Below are positions 24,885-36,607 of a DNA stretch of 64,000 nt, piece by piece. A model generated the notes under the pieces. The model saw only the letters and a program-made list of their open reading frames with translations. It was not told the origin of the DNA and searched no databases. This stretch comes from Oncomelania hupensis (Eukaryota; Mollusca; Gastropoda; Littorinimorpha; Pomatiopsidae): the NCBI GenBank assembly GCA_036898135.1, contig CM072511.1, forward strand, positions 154,345,425 through 154,409,424. Reading direction: 5' to 3'. Within the stretch, counting starts at the first letter, position 1. Every line of letters starts with the position of its first letter. The position numbers were made by a program, and so were the translations under genes.

Positions 24885-25645
24885 GTAAAGAGAGACAACT
24901 TCTTTACACAAATAAGAGAGGCAACTTCTCTACACAGCAAAGAGAGACAACTTCTCTACACAGAGAGACAATTTCTATAAACAGCAAAGAGAGACAACTT
25001 CTCTACACAGTAAAGATAGACAACTTCTCTACACAGCAAAGAGAGACAACTTCTCTACACAGCAAAGAGAGACAACTTCTCTACACAGCAAAGAGAGACA
25101 ATTTTTCTACGCAGCAAAGAGAGACAACTTCTATATACAGGAAAGAGAGACAACTTCTCTACATAATAAAGCGAGACAACTTCTCTTCACAGTAAAGAAA
25201 TACTTCTCTACACATCAAAGAGAAACAACTTCTACACACATCAAAGAGAGACAACTTCTCTACACAGTAAAGAGAGACACCTTCTCTACACAGTAAAGAG
25301 AGACACCTTCTCTACACAGTAAAGAGAAACAACTTCTATACACATCAAAGAGAGACAAGTTCTCTACACAGTAAAGAGAGACAACTTCTCTACACAGTAA
25401 AGAGAGACAACTTCTATACACAGCAAAGAGAGACAACTTCTCTACACAGCAAAGAGAGACAACTCCTATATACATGAAAGAGAGACAACTTCTTTGCACA
25501 GTAAAGAGAGACAACTTCTCTACACGGTAAAGAGAGACAACTTCTCTACACAGTAAAGAGAGACAACTTCTCTACACAGCAAAGAGAGACAACTTCTCTA
25601 CACAGTAAAGAAAGACAACTTCTCTACACAGGAAAAGAGAGACAA
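24885..25645. repeat. 26-bp minisatellite, about 29 units
   Basis: The unit AGAGAGACAACTTCTCTACA plus CAGTAA or CAGCAA repeats with substitutions and a few shortened units. Half of each unit (GAGAGA..CTTCTCT) is nearly self-complementary. The minus-strand frame is open across several units (SLLCREVVSLYCVEKLSLF-type), only because 26 bp rotates frame and stop codons are scarce. Confidence 0.96.
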
Positions 25646-25719
25646 CTGATCAGAAATCCAACGAAGACACTGCTCAAAAGTACATGAGAAAAAAAAATTA
25701 AGAGAAGGGAAGAGGAAAA

Positions 25720-25754
25720 CAGTGCGGTAGGGAGGAAGAGGAGGAGTAGGAGGA

Positions 25755-25796
<42 letters not shown>
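25720..25796. repeat. (AGG)n/(GA)n microsatellite
   Basis: GGAGGA units pass into about 20 GA units. Confidence 0.95.
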
Positions 25797-25801
<5 letters not shown>

Positions 25802-27385
25802 ATTTTGACACACTAATTTAGTATTAAAGCTTGTTAATGTAAAGCCTTTTCACAACGATATGAATTCTAAGACAACCACCAAAGAAACAAAGACCACACC
25901 AATAACACACAAACCAACCAACCAAGGTGAATTAGCAGAAAAGAAAAATGTGGAAGAACGTAGCTTGGAATCTTTGGCATGAGTGAGGATAAGGGGATGA
26001 GGAGTATCCTCAATATGAGTCATGGCAATAAATTCCCTCGTTCAACTCTTAGAGGCCCTAAATCACACAACCCATCATAATAGCTAAGCAGTTTTCTTTC
26101 GCGGCGACGTTGGCCATTCAAAACCAGCAAATTTCCATATTGGGAAATTCGGTGGGAGGGATCTTTGCAGGTGGATTAAGAATCTTTGCCACCAGTTCTC
26201 TTTGTATATGTTTGCTCTTTTGACTGCTCAAACGACTTTTTAATTTGCTCTTCACTTCCCGCCCGCTCGCCTGACTCATTCTTGCAAACTTCAATTAATG
26301 TCATAAATATCATACACACATCGCCCGTCTTCAACCTGTCTTCCGGCTTATTGTTTAATCACTGTACGAAAAATTTGCTTCTACATGCAGCAGAAAGTAC
26401 ACACAGTATCTCTTTTCCAACTAAGCTTCGCTCAAGAGTACTTAAACGTTCTTAGCGTGTCATATCTTTCCGTACAAAAACGAACAACTTACTTTGGAAG
26501 ACAACTTTGGACGAAAAACATATATAAACTTAATATCAGTTTTGAAGGTAAATTGTTGGACGTACTGAATGTAACCCAGAATTCGATTGTAGAATATAGT
26601 GTGCCTTTTCGCAACACATAGGCCCTACCTAGTTACAGGAGAAAAGTTTGAACTTTATATATTCACCGAAGTGGTTCAGTATATAATGAATTCCGCGGAG
26701 GAGAAAGAAGACTTTGGATAAACTTAACCAAAACCTTAATTTATCAAGACACTTTATTACCCAATGAATTCAAAATACATAGGATTTCGTTTTGGTGATG
26801 CGGTAAAACATTTAGTCCCTCTGCAACAACAAACAACCTTCCACTGGACATTAAAACATTAAAATACTCTAATAGAGAAAGTTATTTTAAGGAGTAAAGC
26901 ACAGGCGCACGCCCACTCGCAACCCCCACACGCACACGCATACTCACGCATACCCACATGGGTATCTAAATTAAAACGTAATGAGATACAATACATTAAA
27001 GAATCAGAATTGCACCACTAACACATTATCGCAACTAGTAAATTGGCGTTTAAGTATAACACCTCACGCTATGTGGATAACTGAGGACACTGGTACCGAC
27101 AGGGCAGCCTCGGGGAAGAAGCTGCGTCTAAACCGGCTAGTTCTAACTTTTAGTGCTTTTAGTGCACTAATACAGCTTTAATCCTTCTGGGGTTTAACAT
27201 TTGCTGGTCCAATAACATATCAGATTCGAATGTACTGTAACATAGTATCTTACTCTGCCATAAGTTCTGTAGATAGAAGAACACCTCCGTCATGAGACAC
27301 TTAGAGGTCTATACTCAAGACTCGGAAGCCGAAGGCACTTTATCTTATTATCATAACTGAGATCCTTCAGCACTAACATGCACCT
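25797..27385. other. Intergenic, nothing recognised
   Basis: A moderately long open frame at 26186-26455 (plus) has no recognisable motif. CA-rich patches occur near 26900-26960. Confidence 0.4.
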
Positions 27386-27946
27386 TGTTACACGGTATTT
27401 ATCATTAGTTGATTCAGCCCGATGCTTAAATCTTGATATGTGTAACACGAATTCGTTTATCTACGCAGCCTGTTCACTCAGCAACAAGGCAGGAGTCGTC
27501 GTATAAAGTTTTCCAACTTTATTCAGCAAACATCAATAACTGCATACAAGATCGCTTTCCAAAATCATTACAAAGATCATGCTCACAAGCACACTGTGCA
27601 TTACTTATATAGCCTCTCTGCGATCGAGAAAAAGTTCGAACATTTCAGCATTACGCAATAACACCCAATCAAAATAAAACTCATCAACGGAACTATGCAC
27701 TGCTTTACGTCAAATAATGTTTAGATTCGACCAGCTTTTACCCGTAAGGTCTAGAAGCTCCGATCGATTATAAACAAGTAATTCCAGAAAATTCTCAACA
27801 ATATCGACGGACAAAAATTATCAACATTATTCAAAGCTTCTTCTAGCAACAACGAAAAATCAAATCAAAGGTACAATTACACTCTATTATTGCATGCTTT
27901 GCAAAACAAAAATAATCGAACTATCGTGTGCGTCTCAATCGTAACA
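27386..27946 (-). mobile_element. Solo LTR, copy 4
   Basis: 561 bp with minus-strand termini TGTTACGATTGAGACGCAC and CGTGTAACA. The flanks CACCT/CACTT form a 4/5 duplication. It aligns along its length with copies 2, 3 and 5, including TCAAATCAAAGGTA, GACTCCTGCCTTGTTGCTGA and the TTATTCAGC polyadenylation block (plus-strand reading). Confidence 0.88.
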
Positions 27947-28125
27947 CACTTTGAGAAATCTTGTTGATATGCATTTTAAGCTTAGGACCCCACACCATCT
28001 TTACGTGGATTCGTATTCATTCATTCATAAAGGACCACCGGGATCCTCTATATTTATGAAATATGGTTTGCAAAAGTCAACAGCCTAAGAAACAGAAAAT
28101 AGAAACTCAAGCCATCGTCAATATA

Positions 28126-28502
28126 CAGGGTGTTCCAAAAGTCTTGGGCACATTTGAAGTCCCCATATCTAAATTACTATGAATGGTAGTAAGATAAAAG
28201 TTGTGCCATTTTAAAGCTAATTACATTAAGTTTTTTGTAAAGCTGTTGATTTTTTTATTTCATTTCAGACCCATTAATGGCGTTTACTCAACCAGAAAAT
28301 GCTGGGACGCGTTTGGCAAGAATTTGACTATCGGCTTGATGTGTGTCGTGTGACCAATGGTGCTCACATTGAACATCTTTGAACATTCCATGTAAAAATT
28401 GAGATTACAAGCTTTCTGAATTTACCAGATGCGTTTTTATATCCTTAATAGTTTCGGAAATATTCAATGTCAAAATGTGCCCAAGACTTTTGGAACACCT
28501 TG
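28126..28502. mobile_element. 377-bp mariner-like MITE
   Basis: CAGGGTGTTCCAAAAGTCTT at the left is inverted at the right as AAGACTTTTGGAACACCTTG; the arms match over about 32 bp with one change. TA lies on both sides (28124-28125, 28503-28504). CAGGGTGTTCCAAAAGT termini and a TA duplication are typical of Tc1/mariner-related MITEs. There is no transposase. Confidence 0.88.
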
Positions 28503-28514
28503 TACATATTAAAA

Positions 28515-28695
28515 CGGTACGAGTGAGGTGAAAATGGGGTTCCAAGCGAAATCACTTGCTGCGAACGACATCACTATCTTAACATGTAAGCTAAGTTGGA
28601 ATGTGCGAGTATTCGGGATTAGATTCATGAGATGGCCAAAGGGAATCTCTAGGACTACTCTACCTGTACCCTTTGTTAAAGCACCGTTTATCATT
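28515..28695 (+). other. Unidentified open stretch on both strands
   Basis: The plus-strand frame MGFQAKSLAANDITILTCK to PFVKAPFIIYP is open, as is the complementary frame. Nothing recognised. It may be chance, or an edge of an older element broken by the MITE. Confidence 0.2.
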
Positions 28696-28796
28696 TACCC
28701 GTAACTTCACCTGAAGAAGACATCACATACCACCTGACCAAACAGTGGACACGAAGAAGCACACTTTATATAAAGGGATCAATGAAAACCTGTGTC

Positions 28797-29000
28797 AGGG
28801 GGGCCGGGTAGCTCAGTTGGTAAGAGCGTCTTGCTAGTAACCGAAAGGTCGCTGGTTCGAATCCCGGATTGGTCAATGTGTGATCATATTATTTTCCCCT
28901 TTACCAACAACTGGCCCGCTGGTGTCAGTATAAATCGGTCCAGTAGTCACCTATATGCGAAAGTGTCGTGTGACTATAATCTACAAACAACAACAACAAC
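28797..29000 (+). repeat. tRNA-derived SINE with (CAA)n tail
   Basis: GGGTAGCTCAGTTGGTAAGAG is a textbook box A and GGTTCGAATCCCGG a textbook box B, 74 nt apart in total. The acceptor pairing GGCCGG/TTGGTC survives with wobbles. The anticodon stem does not pair, and a ~100-bp body ending in CAACAACAACAAC follows, so this is a SINE and not a working tRNA gene. A loop AGT would suggest a Thr-like ancestor, weakly. Confidence 0.8.
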
Positions 29001-29028
29001 CTGTGTCATTCACAGATGGATAAAGAAT

Positions 29029-29034
<6 letters not shown>

Positions 29035-29066
<32 letters not shown>

Positions 29067-29140
29067 CCCTCACACGCATTTACACAAACACACAAACACA
29101 CACACACGCGCGCGAGCGCGCACACACACACCCACACACA
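29035..29140. repeat. (TC)n and (CA)n/(CG)n microsatellites
   Basis: About 13 TC units and then CA units with a CGCGCGAGCGCGC island. Confidence 0.93.
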
Positions 29141-29479
29141 GTTCTTGGGTTTTACTGAAGAAGGTTTTAGTGTAATAAACCGAAAATTTTAACGCCTTCT
29201 ACCCAGGTGTTGTTGTTGGTTTTATTATCATACACACCCACATACAGAGGCTCGTAGTGACGTTCCCTAACTATACAGTCTTAATGTTTAGCAGTAGGGA
29301 GTTGTGTTTATCGACGTAGTTTGCAATGAAACGTCGTTAGTTACGCACCGCAAGTATAAAGAGTAGCACAGCTTACTGAATCTGGATACAGCTTTAAAAA
29401 AACAGTTATGTCGCTCGAATTAAATAAGATACCTAATACCAACAGCGTAACTATGTGACTTTCCTTTATATTTCACGTG

Positions 29480-29484
<5 letters not shown>
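29141..29484. other. Intergenic, nothing recognised
   Basis: No recognisable feature. Confidence 0.4.

Positions 29485-29541
<57 letters not shown>
29485..29541. repeat. (GA)n microsatellite
   Basis: About 28 GA units. Confidence 0.97.
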
Positions 29542-29543
<2 letters not shown>

Positions 29544-29807
29544 TGGGTATATATATGTGTGTTTGTGCGTCTGTCTGTTTGTCTGCCTGTTTGTCTGTAC
29601 CACAAGACCTTTAAAGCGGGAATTGTTCCATTTCTAATACAACTAATGCTTACATGTGTTTACACCCAGTATTTACCGTGTCCGGTCGTTTCTCTACCAG
29701 TGTAGTGTTGCCTCTTGCGACTACTATCTCCAGATGACAATGCATTAACTTTCCTCACACTACCATGTGTCCCGTAAAAACAATTAAATAGAACAAATCC
29801 AGAAAGG

Positions 29808-29809
<2 letters not shown>

Positions 29810-29892
<83 letters not shown>

Positions 29893-30105
29893 TTCTCTTT
29901 CGTTGACGTTTTTTCTTCGCCTTCTTTTTTTTCAACTTCTTCCTCCTCAATTTTTCTTTTGTAAACGTCATATTTCTTTATTTTTTCAGTATTTTCTTCT
30001 TCTTCTTCTTCTTCTTCTTGTTCTTCTTCTTCTTCTTCTTCTTCTTCTTCTTCTTCTTCTTCTTCTTCTTCCTCCTCCTCCTTTTTTTCCATTTTTTTTT
30101 TTTTT
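29810..30105. repeat. (ATT)n and (TTC)n microsatellites
   Basis: About 27 ATT units (29810-29892) and, after 100 bp of T-rich sequence, about 28 TTC units (29994-30080) with CCT and T-run ends. Confidence 0.96.
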
Positions 30106-30344
30106 ACATTTTGCATAGGGCTGATGCCTGTATACGCACATTTCTTCTTCCAAATTATTATAGATTCTTCCTACATTATACATTCCTAGCTTGTCTAGGG
30201 TCGACAAGCCTCTGCCCAGGTATCCCATTCAATCATGCAAATCGTATTACGGGTAAGTGGCACACCTTTCCGATGTCCTTGGATGTCGATTACTATTCCG
30301 TGGGGCACGACGTGAAAGGGACCCACTTTGACCACGCCCCTTGA

Positions 30345-30735
30345 CATTCAATATTCACAGTGAATGTTGGCCCAAGGAAAAAACTTAGCTTGCAGCAGCA
30401 ACAACAACAACAAAACCAACAATTAACAATAACTCTTTCTAAAGTATAGTTGTTTATTTTTTTAAATAAATTCCATAGTGTTTGTGCCTATGAACATCAA
30501 CCGCAAGCTACCTTTCTAGCGCAAACAATATCATCTAGTAGACTGCACAGCCTGTTGGTATGCCATTCAATCACTCCCGGTGAAAACAGAAATTGAAACG
30601 TAACACCTTAGCGGTGGGCTTGAGCAACACAAGCCCACTTGATCATTGTTTAATGTCACAACAATGCGGATTAAAGGCTAAACTTATTTTCGCCAAATGT
30701 AAACAAAAGCCTGCGAACTGGATCCCTTTCAGACT
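30345..30735 (-). repeat. Dispersed repeat C, copy 3 (inverted)
   Basis: ATTCACAGTGAATGTTGGCCC, GTGTTTGTGCCTATGAACAT, GTGGGCTTGAG, ACAATGCGGATTAAAGGCTAA and TTTTCGCCAAATGTAAACA match copy 2 in reverse order and orientation. Confidence 0.75.
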
Positions 30736-30882
30736 ATATATACTTCTAGTTTTACAATACACGTAAAAAAGATATATATAGCCTAATTTCTTTGGAGCGG
30801 TCACGGTGAATGAATGAATATTGAGGTACTGAGATACTGCTAAAATGGACAGTGAAAACTTGACACTTTTTACCACGGGATT

Positions 30883-30940
30883 TGAGCATGGGTCATCAGT
30901 GTGCTCTACTACTTGAGCTACGGCGGTGGATACGGCTACG
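30883..30940 (-). repeat. tRNA-derived SINE-3 head, second copy
   Basis: On the minus strand CCACCGCCGTAGCTCAAGTA, GAGCACACTGATGACCCATG and CAAATCCC align with 5853-5935. Confidence 0.65.
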
Positions 30941-31183
30941 GTATTACCTGAACATTTTGTGAAGCAAACCGGAAAGCCTTCACATCATCCCCATTTTAGA
31001 GCTTCTTTTTTTTTTCGTTGGCTATGAGGAAGTACATTATATACGCCTTGGAAAACGCAATTTGCTTTGAGATGGGCAAGGCACCAAGGTTTAAGATGAA
31101 ACAACAAAGAGACGGAGATCAAATCAAATGAAACAAATAGATGGCAAGCAAAACCGGAAATATAAATGTAACAAACGAGATTT

Positions 31184-31272
<89 letters not shown>
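31184..31272. repeat. (GA)n microsatellite
   Basis: About 44 GA units. Confidence 0.97.
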
Positions 31273-31274
<2 letters not shown>

Positions 31275-31369
31275 CATGAACTGTTCTCCTTACTATAGAA
31301 AATGCAGTGCACCGTGAAAATAGCATTAAAAACGTATCTATAAAAAAATTGTTCAAGACCACTATAACA

Positions 31370-31616
31370 AATAATATATACATTAAGAATGAACGAATGG
31401 AAAATAAATACTCCACAGAGGTTCAATGTGTTTATAATATAAGTCTATCAGTACATCGCCTTCTGTTTGAATGCTCAGTTCTAAAAGACATGTTAAAGTA
31501 AGTGGACATAACATAATTGAATATGGACTTTGTGTAGACGCGGTTCTGTATCATCCAAATGTTACAGAAGTTGTAAAAGTTATTGCTAAATCTCCTAAAT
31601 TATCTGCTAAATAAGT
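31370..31616 (+). pseudogene. C-terminal fragment of the RNase H LINE family
   Basis: Reads ENKYSTEVQC, SLSVHRLLFECSVLKDML, then (after a frameshift) SGHNIIEYGLCVDAVLYHP, TEVVKVIAKSPKLSAK and a stop. Residue pattern and order match the minus-strand fragment at 20216-20410 (NKYS..IQC, SVYHILFECPVL, HLTEYG..DDVLHH, VVKIIA). It is dead and truncated. Confidence 0.75.
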
Positions 31617-33184
31617 AATTAAAAAATAAATTTAAAAAATATAATAAAATAAAATGAAAAGAATAAATGTCTAGGAGCATGATGGAGATTAAAACAAAAC
31701 AAGTCAGTCTGATTTAAAATAACACGTCCTCACTAAAACATCAATATTTACGAAAATTCGGATTAGGATATTTCTTGTTAAAATAATGGTCAACGTAAAA
31801 CTAGACTGCACTACTAAGTTTAAATGCAAAACAGCCTCCCAGTGAACCTTAATTGGAGCTTTCATCATATGTTTAGCGTATAGGTAATAATAACTTACAG
31901 GACTTGCTCATATATGTACAGCATATGGAAATTAATAACGTACACACACGCGTGCACGCACACACACAAACACACACACCTGCAAAAATGAAGCTGCTGT
32001 TGATCTGAAGAGAGAGAGAAGGATAAAGAGAGAGAGAAAGAAAGAGAGGGAACGTGCGAGTATGTGCATGTGTGTGTAGATTGTGTGTATGATGTGTGTG
32101 TGTGTGTGTTTGTAGCTATGTGTGTGTGTTGTGAAAGAACTTGCTTGTCATCCCCTTTGGATGCAAACAATAATCCTTATAATTATGTATATACAAACAA
32201 AAAAAGCTTTCTAAAATTTGTACTGGTTTGGACAACATTTAAAAACAAAACATTACCATACCAGACCATTCCGTGAAATTACATTACAATTGTTTGTATT
32301 ATTATATAAGCTTAAGAACTACAAAGCTAATTATTATTCTGCAAATCAGCCGTCTGGTAGTTCTTCAAGACGTCCGTATCACACTGTGGATCTAATTACC
32401 AATAAGGAAAGGCACCCTCGTAGAAAGCTCAAGCAAAAATGTCACAACAAATATCACGAGTCGATATAACTGGGTCTTACGGGACTAATGATTGAATGAT
32501 GCGTTTCGCTCTTACGAGTTAATAAATTTATACGCTACATTTAACTCCAGCCTTGCACGAAAACAAGGAACGACCGACAGATATTGACTTTTTAAACTAC
32601 ACACACACACACGCACACAAACACACGCACACTCAAAAACTATACCTTTTTCATAAGCGTTTATGTGTATACATGTATTGACTATCCAAGAATTGTTTGG
32701 GATGTGGCTATCGCTGCTCCAAGTTATGTTTGTTTATATCTTACTTTTACTCATCGTTATTTATTTATTTATTTATTTATTAGAAAACGGGTTCATACAA
32801 TGTAATAGTCGGATGGATTCCGGTATTTGATCATGCAGCAGCCCTAAAAACAAAATATTAGAATTAGTCACAATAATCTTTAGTAATTATCACGATTTGA
32901 ATCTAGGTTTCCATCATCGTTAAAACTGGCTGTGAGTAGTTTCGCCATCTTACAGCTTCGATCAGTCTGTCGGCACAGTTTGAATCTGTGCATAATGGGT
33001 AGGATTACTATTGTAGTTGCGAACTAAAGGAGTTGCTGAATACGGTTATGCGCGGCGCTACGCTATTGCTGCAGTGCTTTTCCTAAAAACTAAATACCCG
33101 AACTTCATTCTCAAGGGAAACTGGTATGACCCCTAAATCCAAAATCGACTGTTTTCGATCATTCACTTTGTTCGTTTCGTTTCT
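31617..33184. other. Intergenic, short microsatellites only
   Basis: CA/TG-rich runs near 31940-32120 and 32600-32632 and seven TTTA units at 32757-32783. No gene recognised. Confidence 0.4.
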
Positions 33185-33225
33185 TACATTAACGTCCCCG
33201 GACACGGAGTGTATAGGGGACAAGA
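33185..33225 (+). repeat. Repeat B, 5' end fragment
   Basis: TTAACGTCCCCGGACACGGA and GTATAGGGGAC match the start of the fullest repeat B copy at 56966. Confidence 0.6.
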
Positions 33226-33507
33226 TCATTCACTCTAGTTTTGACTAACAATTATTGATAGAAAATTAACAGACATTTTTTACCAAAAGTAGGCTACTTG
33301 TTTCAAAATAATTAATAATTATGCTGTCACTTTGTTGTGATGTTACATTCCCCTTCTACCCCCGTCTTCTTGTTTCGTCTCCTCCTCCTTTTTTGACAAT
33401 TTTGTGGGTAAAGGTAAAATATTTTCTTCTTCAAACTCACAAAACAAGCTGCGCTCGCAAAATAAACTTAGCGCGATAAAAATCCACACAAAAGAAAATT
33501 TTAGCTT

Positions 33508-33691
33508 ACCTTTCTCGCAGACGTACTTGTTTTTCACACACAAGTATTGTTTTTCCCACGGACCAGCCGAGCAGCGAGACCTTTATTACTAAGTTCACTG
33601 GTTTCAGTTTTCTGCTTTTTATCTTGCCAGTCCCGGAACTTCTGCCGCGCTGCGAGCAGACGACACAAAACTCATTGAATGCAATAGACAC
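33508..33691 (-). CDS. Possible host exon, FNEFCVVCSQRG
   Basis: The minus-strand frame reads AFNEFCVVCSQRGRSSGTG, KSRKLKPVNLVIKVSLLGWS and VGKTILVCEKQVRLRE, ending at GAAAG|GTAAGC, a good donor. CVVC and the basic KIKSRKLK stretch could belong to a zinc-binding N-terminal module, but no family is certain. There is no in-frame AUG before an upstream stop, so either the start is in an earlier exon or the frame is wrong. The region is locally GC-rich. Confidence 0.35.
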
Positions 33692-33869
33692 AGCAGGCCC
33701 GCAGTAAATACAAATCCTCTACCGCGGACAGCTAAATGTTCGACACTGCCTGTGTAGGCTTAGTCGGACAACATCAAACATGACTGTACAATGTAAATTG
33801 AATGATGCTGTTGGCCTAAGAAGTTTAGTATGAGAAAATTACTGACTAACTTACTACAAACACAATAGA

Positions 33870-34270
33870 TACATACGACCCCGTTGGGGTGGCGGGGTTT
33901 TCTGTATAAATAGTATCCCCACTTTGTGGAAATGTAGTGCTTTAAATTCCACTGTTTTGTCATTCTCATTTGTTCCTTCTCGTTCCTAATCTGTTCTAGC
34001 AAGCTACAATATATCTAATACGCTAGACCATCACCTACCTTTTTTTTTCTTGAAAACTCCCTCAAAACTCCTCATTTTTGTATGGGGTCTGTTGGCCCAT
34101 TGGGTCAGCTTGGGATATTGGACGCTTTCTATGGTATTGTTATTTAGCAATGTAGGCATTTTATATGTTTGTCTTTTGTTAATATTTTACAATGATGTTT
34201 ATATTCTAGTTTGATTTTGTAAACGGGGGTTGGATAAACTAGAGTTCAGCTTCCCTTGCGTCCCTTCCTG
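33870..34270 (+). repeat. Repeat B, 5' portion
   Basis: CCCCGTTGGGGTGGCGGGG, GTATAAATAGTATCCCCAC, TGGAAATGTAGTGCTTTAAA and GTTGGCCCATTGG align with copies at 39755 and 56966 in order. The 3' end (GGTCCTGATTTGG) is missing. Confidence 0.8.
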
Positions 34271-34620
34271 TTAGATATTTTATGTAATAGAGAATGTGAC
34301 CACTGTCCAGACACCCACCCACCACCCATCTTCCCAAGTACAAGCGTATCAATATCATACAATACAATAAATATCACAAAATGCAATATAATACAATGCG
34401 TGCAAAACACAGTAAGTGCATCATCGTTGTCGTCATCTTCATAGTCATCGTTGTTGTCGTTGCCATAACAATATTTTTACGATCTCCTTAGCCGATGTTA
34501 TCATAGTAATCATCGTCAGCAATTCACAATATCATTATGATCTCCTTCGCCGATGTTTGTCATCGTCAGCATCGTTGAAGTCAACATCGCTATTAACGTC
34601 AGCAGAATCGTCGTGATTTC

Positions 34621-34775
34621 TTCTTCTTCTTCTTCTTCTTCTTCTTCTTTTTCTAATTCTCCTCCTTTTCATTTTTCTCCTTCTTCAGTTATCACCTTTT
34701 ATTGTCCCTATAGCTAGCTATAAGGCTGATATTTTTAAACGAAAATAAAACTGTTCATTCATAATCATCATCATT

Positions 34776-34859
<84 letters not shown>

Positions 34860-34900
34860 GTCGTCGTCGTCGTCATCATCATCATCATCATCATCATTTT
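34621..34900. repeat. (TTC)n and (ATC)n/(GTC)n microsatellites
   Basis: A TTC run at 34621-34650, then about 40 ATC units with a GTC island at 34859-34874. Confidence 0.96.
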
Positions 34901-35295
34901 CTCTGTGTGGGTGTAAATTTTTTCCGGTGTGGCAACACTCACTGAATTTGCGAAGGATCTTTAATGCCGAAATGTGCGATCTGTGGGCCCTTTTAATTAA
35001 ACTATCATGTCCGGTTCTTCAAGATGATGTCATGCTTCTTTCGATGATCGGATGTTCACACAATTGTGTGTGTGCGTGTGTGTAAAAGCTCACTTTCATT
35101 AATCCTTCCTCCCTCATTTCTTCCTTCTCTCTATCTCTCCCTCACCCCTACCCCCACTCTCCCAACCTTCTCTCCCACCCACTCACCTTCTTTTAGCCTT
35201 CTGTAAAACACACATAATCTTAACCCACAGTATAATTCCATTTCCAGATGTCTAACTCCTCAATCGATATTATTTAAAACTAACCACAGCGTCTG
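34901..35295. other. Intergenic, nothing recognised
   Basis: TC-rich patch near 35105-35200. No coding signal. Confidence 0.4.
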
Positions 35296-35870
35296 TGTTA
35301 CGGACGCGCACCATAGATCTTTTGCAAAGCATGCAATAACGGAGTGTATTTACCTTTGATTTGATTTTGCGTTGTTGCTAGAAGAAGCTTTGTATAATGT
35401 TGATAATTTTCGCCGGTCGATATTGGTGAGAATGTTCTGGAATTACTTGTTTATTATCGACCGAAGCTTCGAGATAGATCTGGTTATAGCTAAGCGATTC
35501 TTCTAACCTAATGACGTTAAACAGTACATAGTTTCGTTGAAGAGTTTTATTTTGATTGGGTGTTATTGCGCCATGCTGGAATGTTCGAACTTTTTCTCGA
35601 ATGCAGCGAGGCTATATAAGTAACGCACTGTCTGCTAGTATGAGTGATTTATAGTGTTTGTTGATGATGATTATTGAAGTGATTTTGGGAAAGAGAGCTT
35701 ATATGTAGTTGTTGATGTTTGCTGAATAAAGTTAGAAAACTTTATACGACGACTCCTGCCTTTTTACTGAGTAAACAGGCTGCATTTATAAACGAATTGA
35801 GTTACACTTATCAAGAATCGGGGCTGAAACAACCCTTGAATTTAAAAAACATTAAACCAAAAGTGTAACC
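35296..35870 (+). mobile_element. Solo LTR, copy 5
   Basis: 575 bp, TGTTACGGACGCGCACC to AAGTGTAAC(C), where the last base has changed from A. It is flanked by perfect GTCTG duplications (35291-35295 and 35871-35875). It contains GGCTATATAAGTAACGCAC as a TATA region about 330 bp in and GCTGAATAAAGTTAG as the polyadenylation block. It serves as a good reference for the family. Confidence 0.9.
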
Positions 35871-35906
35871 GTCTGATACCCTTTTGACCAGTGGCTTTGA
35901 AACACC

Positions 35907-35928
35907 TGTTATTTATTTATTTATTCAT

Positions 35929-35968
<40 letters not shown>

Positions 35969-36045
35969 TCGTTCTCATATAGCGCTTTTCATGCTCAAAG
36001 CGCTGCTCAAGGCGCTGGCCGATTACAGGTTCTAAATCAAGCCGC
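35907..36045. repeat. (TTTA)n with an AGCGCTTTT-type element end
   Basis: About 15 TTTA units are followed by CATATAGCGCTTTTCATGC, CAAAGCGCTGCTC and AAGGCGCTGGCC, the inverse of the GCGCTATATAAAT LINE/SINE 3' end. This is a minus-strand retroposed copy with its tail on the left. Confidence 0.7.
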
Positions 36046-36440
36046 TCATTTGATTTAAATAAATATTTTACTTAAAGAAAAAACATAATTACTAGCATAC
36101 AATGATTTACAGGCTAGACAACAAGGGAGCTTAATAAACATTCTACATAATAATTAAGTGACAGGAAGCTAATAATTACAAAGAAATGAAGAAGAGGATT
36201 TTAAAAAAAATTAGTGAATAATTAAATGGAATATGCAGAATAACCGGTAACAATTAATTACAAACGACTGAGAGAAGATAAAAGCAGGAATCAAATATTT
36301 AGCTGGAAATCAAATGTGTAGATAAATAAATAATAAAATTTTTAAAACAAATCATTGGAGAAGGAGGTGTGAGAGAGAGGGGAGGAGGGAGAGAGATATT
36401 GAGCTGAACACCGGTGTAACGTGCTGAAAGCGTCCCTGGC
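36046..36440. other. Noncoding, nothing recognised
   Basis: AT-rich sequence with a short GA-rich patch at 36363-36396. Confidence 0.4.
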
Positions 36441-36555
36441 CTAGTTTAACTCCCGGGAGTAAAACCAGGCCGTCCCAGATTTACTCCCGGGAGTTATTCT
36501 GGTCCTGGACCAGATTGATCCCCAGCCTGTTCCGAAATGACTCCCGGGAGTAAAA
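36441..36555. repeat. Cluster of three palindromes centred on CCCGGG
   Basis: The perfect 12-bp palindrome ACTCCCGGGAGT occurs at 36449-36460, 36483-36494 and 36540-36551. The first two extend outward into nearly complete longer palindromes (GCCTAG/CCAGGC arms; CCAGA/TCTGG arms). It immediately precedes the 66-bp array, whose units share GGGAGT. Confidence 0.9.
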
Positions 36556-36607
36556 CTGGATCACAGCCCCCAAACTTCTCTTGTCTTTTCAATGTATTCA
36601 TAGTTTT

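Noticed and set aside
25260..25514. Repetitive cysteine-containing protein from the minisatellite
   Set aside because: The 26-bp unit rotates frames and has few stops. No start, no signal peptide, no splice sites.
24885..25645. CRISPR-like array
   Set aside because: Units are directly adjacent with no unique spacers, in a eukaryotic context.
28803..28876. A functional tRNA gene
   Set aside because: Boxes A and B are good but the anticodon stem does not pair, and a SINE body with CAA tail follows.
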